From contig OX246746.1 in NCBI GenBank assembly GCA_945910005.1, positions 22,971,092 to 23,035,091 on the forward strand: a stretch of DNA of 64,000 nt. The letters are read 5' to 3'. The position numbers and the translations under genes were made by a program. Positions 63,541 to 64,000 of the stretch are shown here, piece by piece. Under the pieces are notes generated by a model. The model was given only the letters and a program-made list of their open reading frames with translations. It did no database searches and was not told the DNA's origin. Source of the stretch: Isoperla grammatica. Lineage: Eukaryota; Arthropoda; Insecta; Plecoptera; Perlodidae. Every line of letters begins with the position of its first letter. Position 1 is the stretch's first letter.

Positions 63541-64000
63541 AGCTATGCAAACAATGAATAGTAATGAAATCATAAATAACAATAACAACAAAAACAAAAC
63601 AAACTACTGAACTATATAAAATAAAATCAAGAACAAGAAAAAATAATTGACAAATGAAATAAAATCAAATAAAGTGGAAATTCAACATATTAAAAAATAA
63701 AAATAGAAGTATGCAAATAAGAAAGAAGATGAAGAAAAAAAAAAAAAATGTGGGAAAAAATTAATATATAATATATAAAAGTGAAAAAGAAGAAGAAAAA
63801 AAAGAAAGAAAAAAGAAAAAAAAGAAAAAGCCGTAACAGCCAATGGCGTGCCATAATCTAGTGTCCTAAAGTTAGGCCAGGCCTCAGTTAAGACCCCTTG
63901 TGAATCCGGCCCCTGGAAATTTCTTAGACAGCGGTCTTTAGGAATGAAGCTAGTACGCTCTATTGTCACCTTATCATTCTGACTTTCACCTCAGTCTTCT
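63541..64000. other. A/G-rich tracts at the window edge
   Basis: Poly-A and AAGAAG/AAAAAG purine tracts occupy about 63725-63830. No gene is seen up to the window end. Confidence 0.5.

Overview
This window looks like nuclear DNA of an animal, most probably an insect with a large, repeat-rich genome. The reasons are AT-rich non-coding sequence, very long microsatellites, many small inverted-repeat elements, hAT-type transposons with intact target-site duplications, decayed LINE ends, and one spliced gene with consensus splice sites. The insect placement, possibly a polyneopteran lineage, is an inference from the style of the gene product and the repeats; it is not proven here.

Only one gene can be modelled with confidence. 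It lies on the minus strand from about 26786 to 16543. A TATA box at 26810-26817 precedes a non-coding first exon (about 26786-26640, donor AAAAG|GTGAGT). A 7.1-kb intron follows, then the main coding exon (acceptor TTTCAG|ATC, start codon at 19503, end at 18196, donor GAG|GTAAGA). After a 1.55-kb intron comes a short last coding exon (16644-16543). The joined reading frame gives a 469-residue secreted protein with a signal peptide, a Tyr/Pro-rich N-terminal part, acidic stretches and eleven dibasic or tribasic sites. The last exon holds KKR followed by FVSNEETLVEQLGGL and KK. It reads as a neuropeptide or prohormone-like precursor, probably of the kind called NVP-like or prohormone-like in insects; that family name is from memory and unchecked. 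Intron 1 holds a cluster of CRE half-sites (21514-21964) and a 13-unit minisatellite of about 91 bp (24104-25270). Intron 2 holds a GC-rich patch with a full CRE palindrome.

Left flank (1-16542): no recognisable gene. It holds five foldback or MITE-like inverted repeats (2114-2292, 7831-8013, 10222-10543, 12161-12251, 13136-13522), a 585-bp hAT element with a perfect 8-bp target duplication (11347-11931), a possible RFX/CCAAT site near 9330, and (ATATT)n and (TAAA)n arrays. The last of these arrays is the tail of a retroelement family seen four times in the window.

Right flank (27050-64000): no supported host gene. It holds two decayed non-LTR retrotransposon 3' ends (30955-31680 plus strand; 33311-32830 minus strand), tRNA-like SINE fragments (35172-35235, 47525-47590), a second hAT element with a perfect target duplication (52792-53107), a small MITE carrying CRE and RFX palindromes (55792-55945), a foldback (58162-58486), and very long simple repeats. 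The largest are (CATA)n 440 bp, composite (GGAAT)n/(TTGAA)n 440 bp, a 1.5-kb hexanucleotide array, and a 1.0-kb (ATT)n array.
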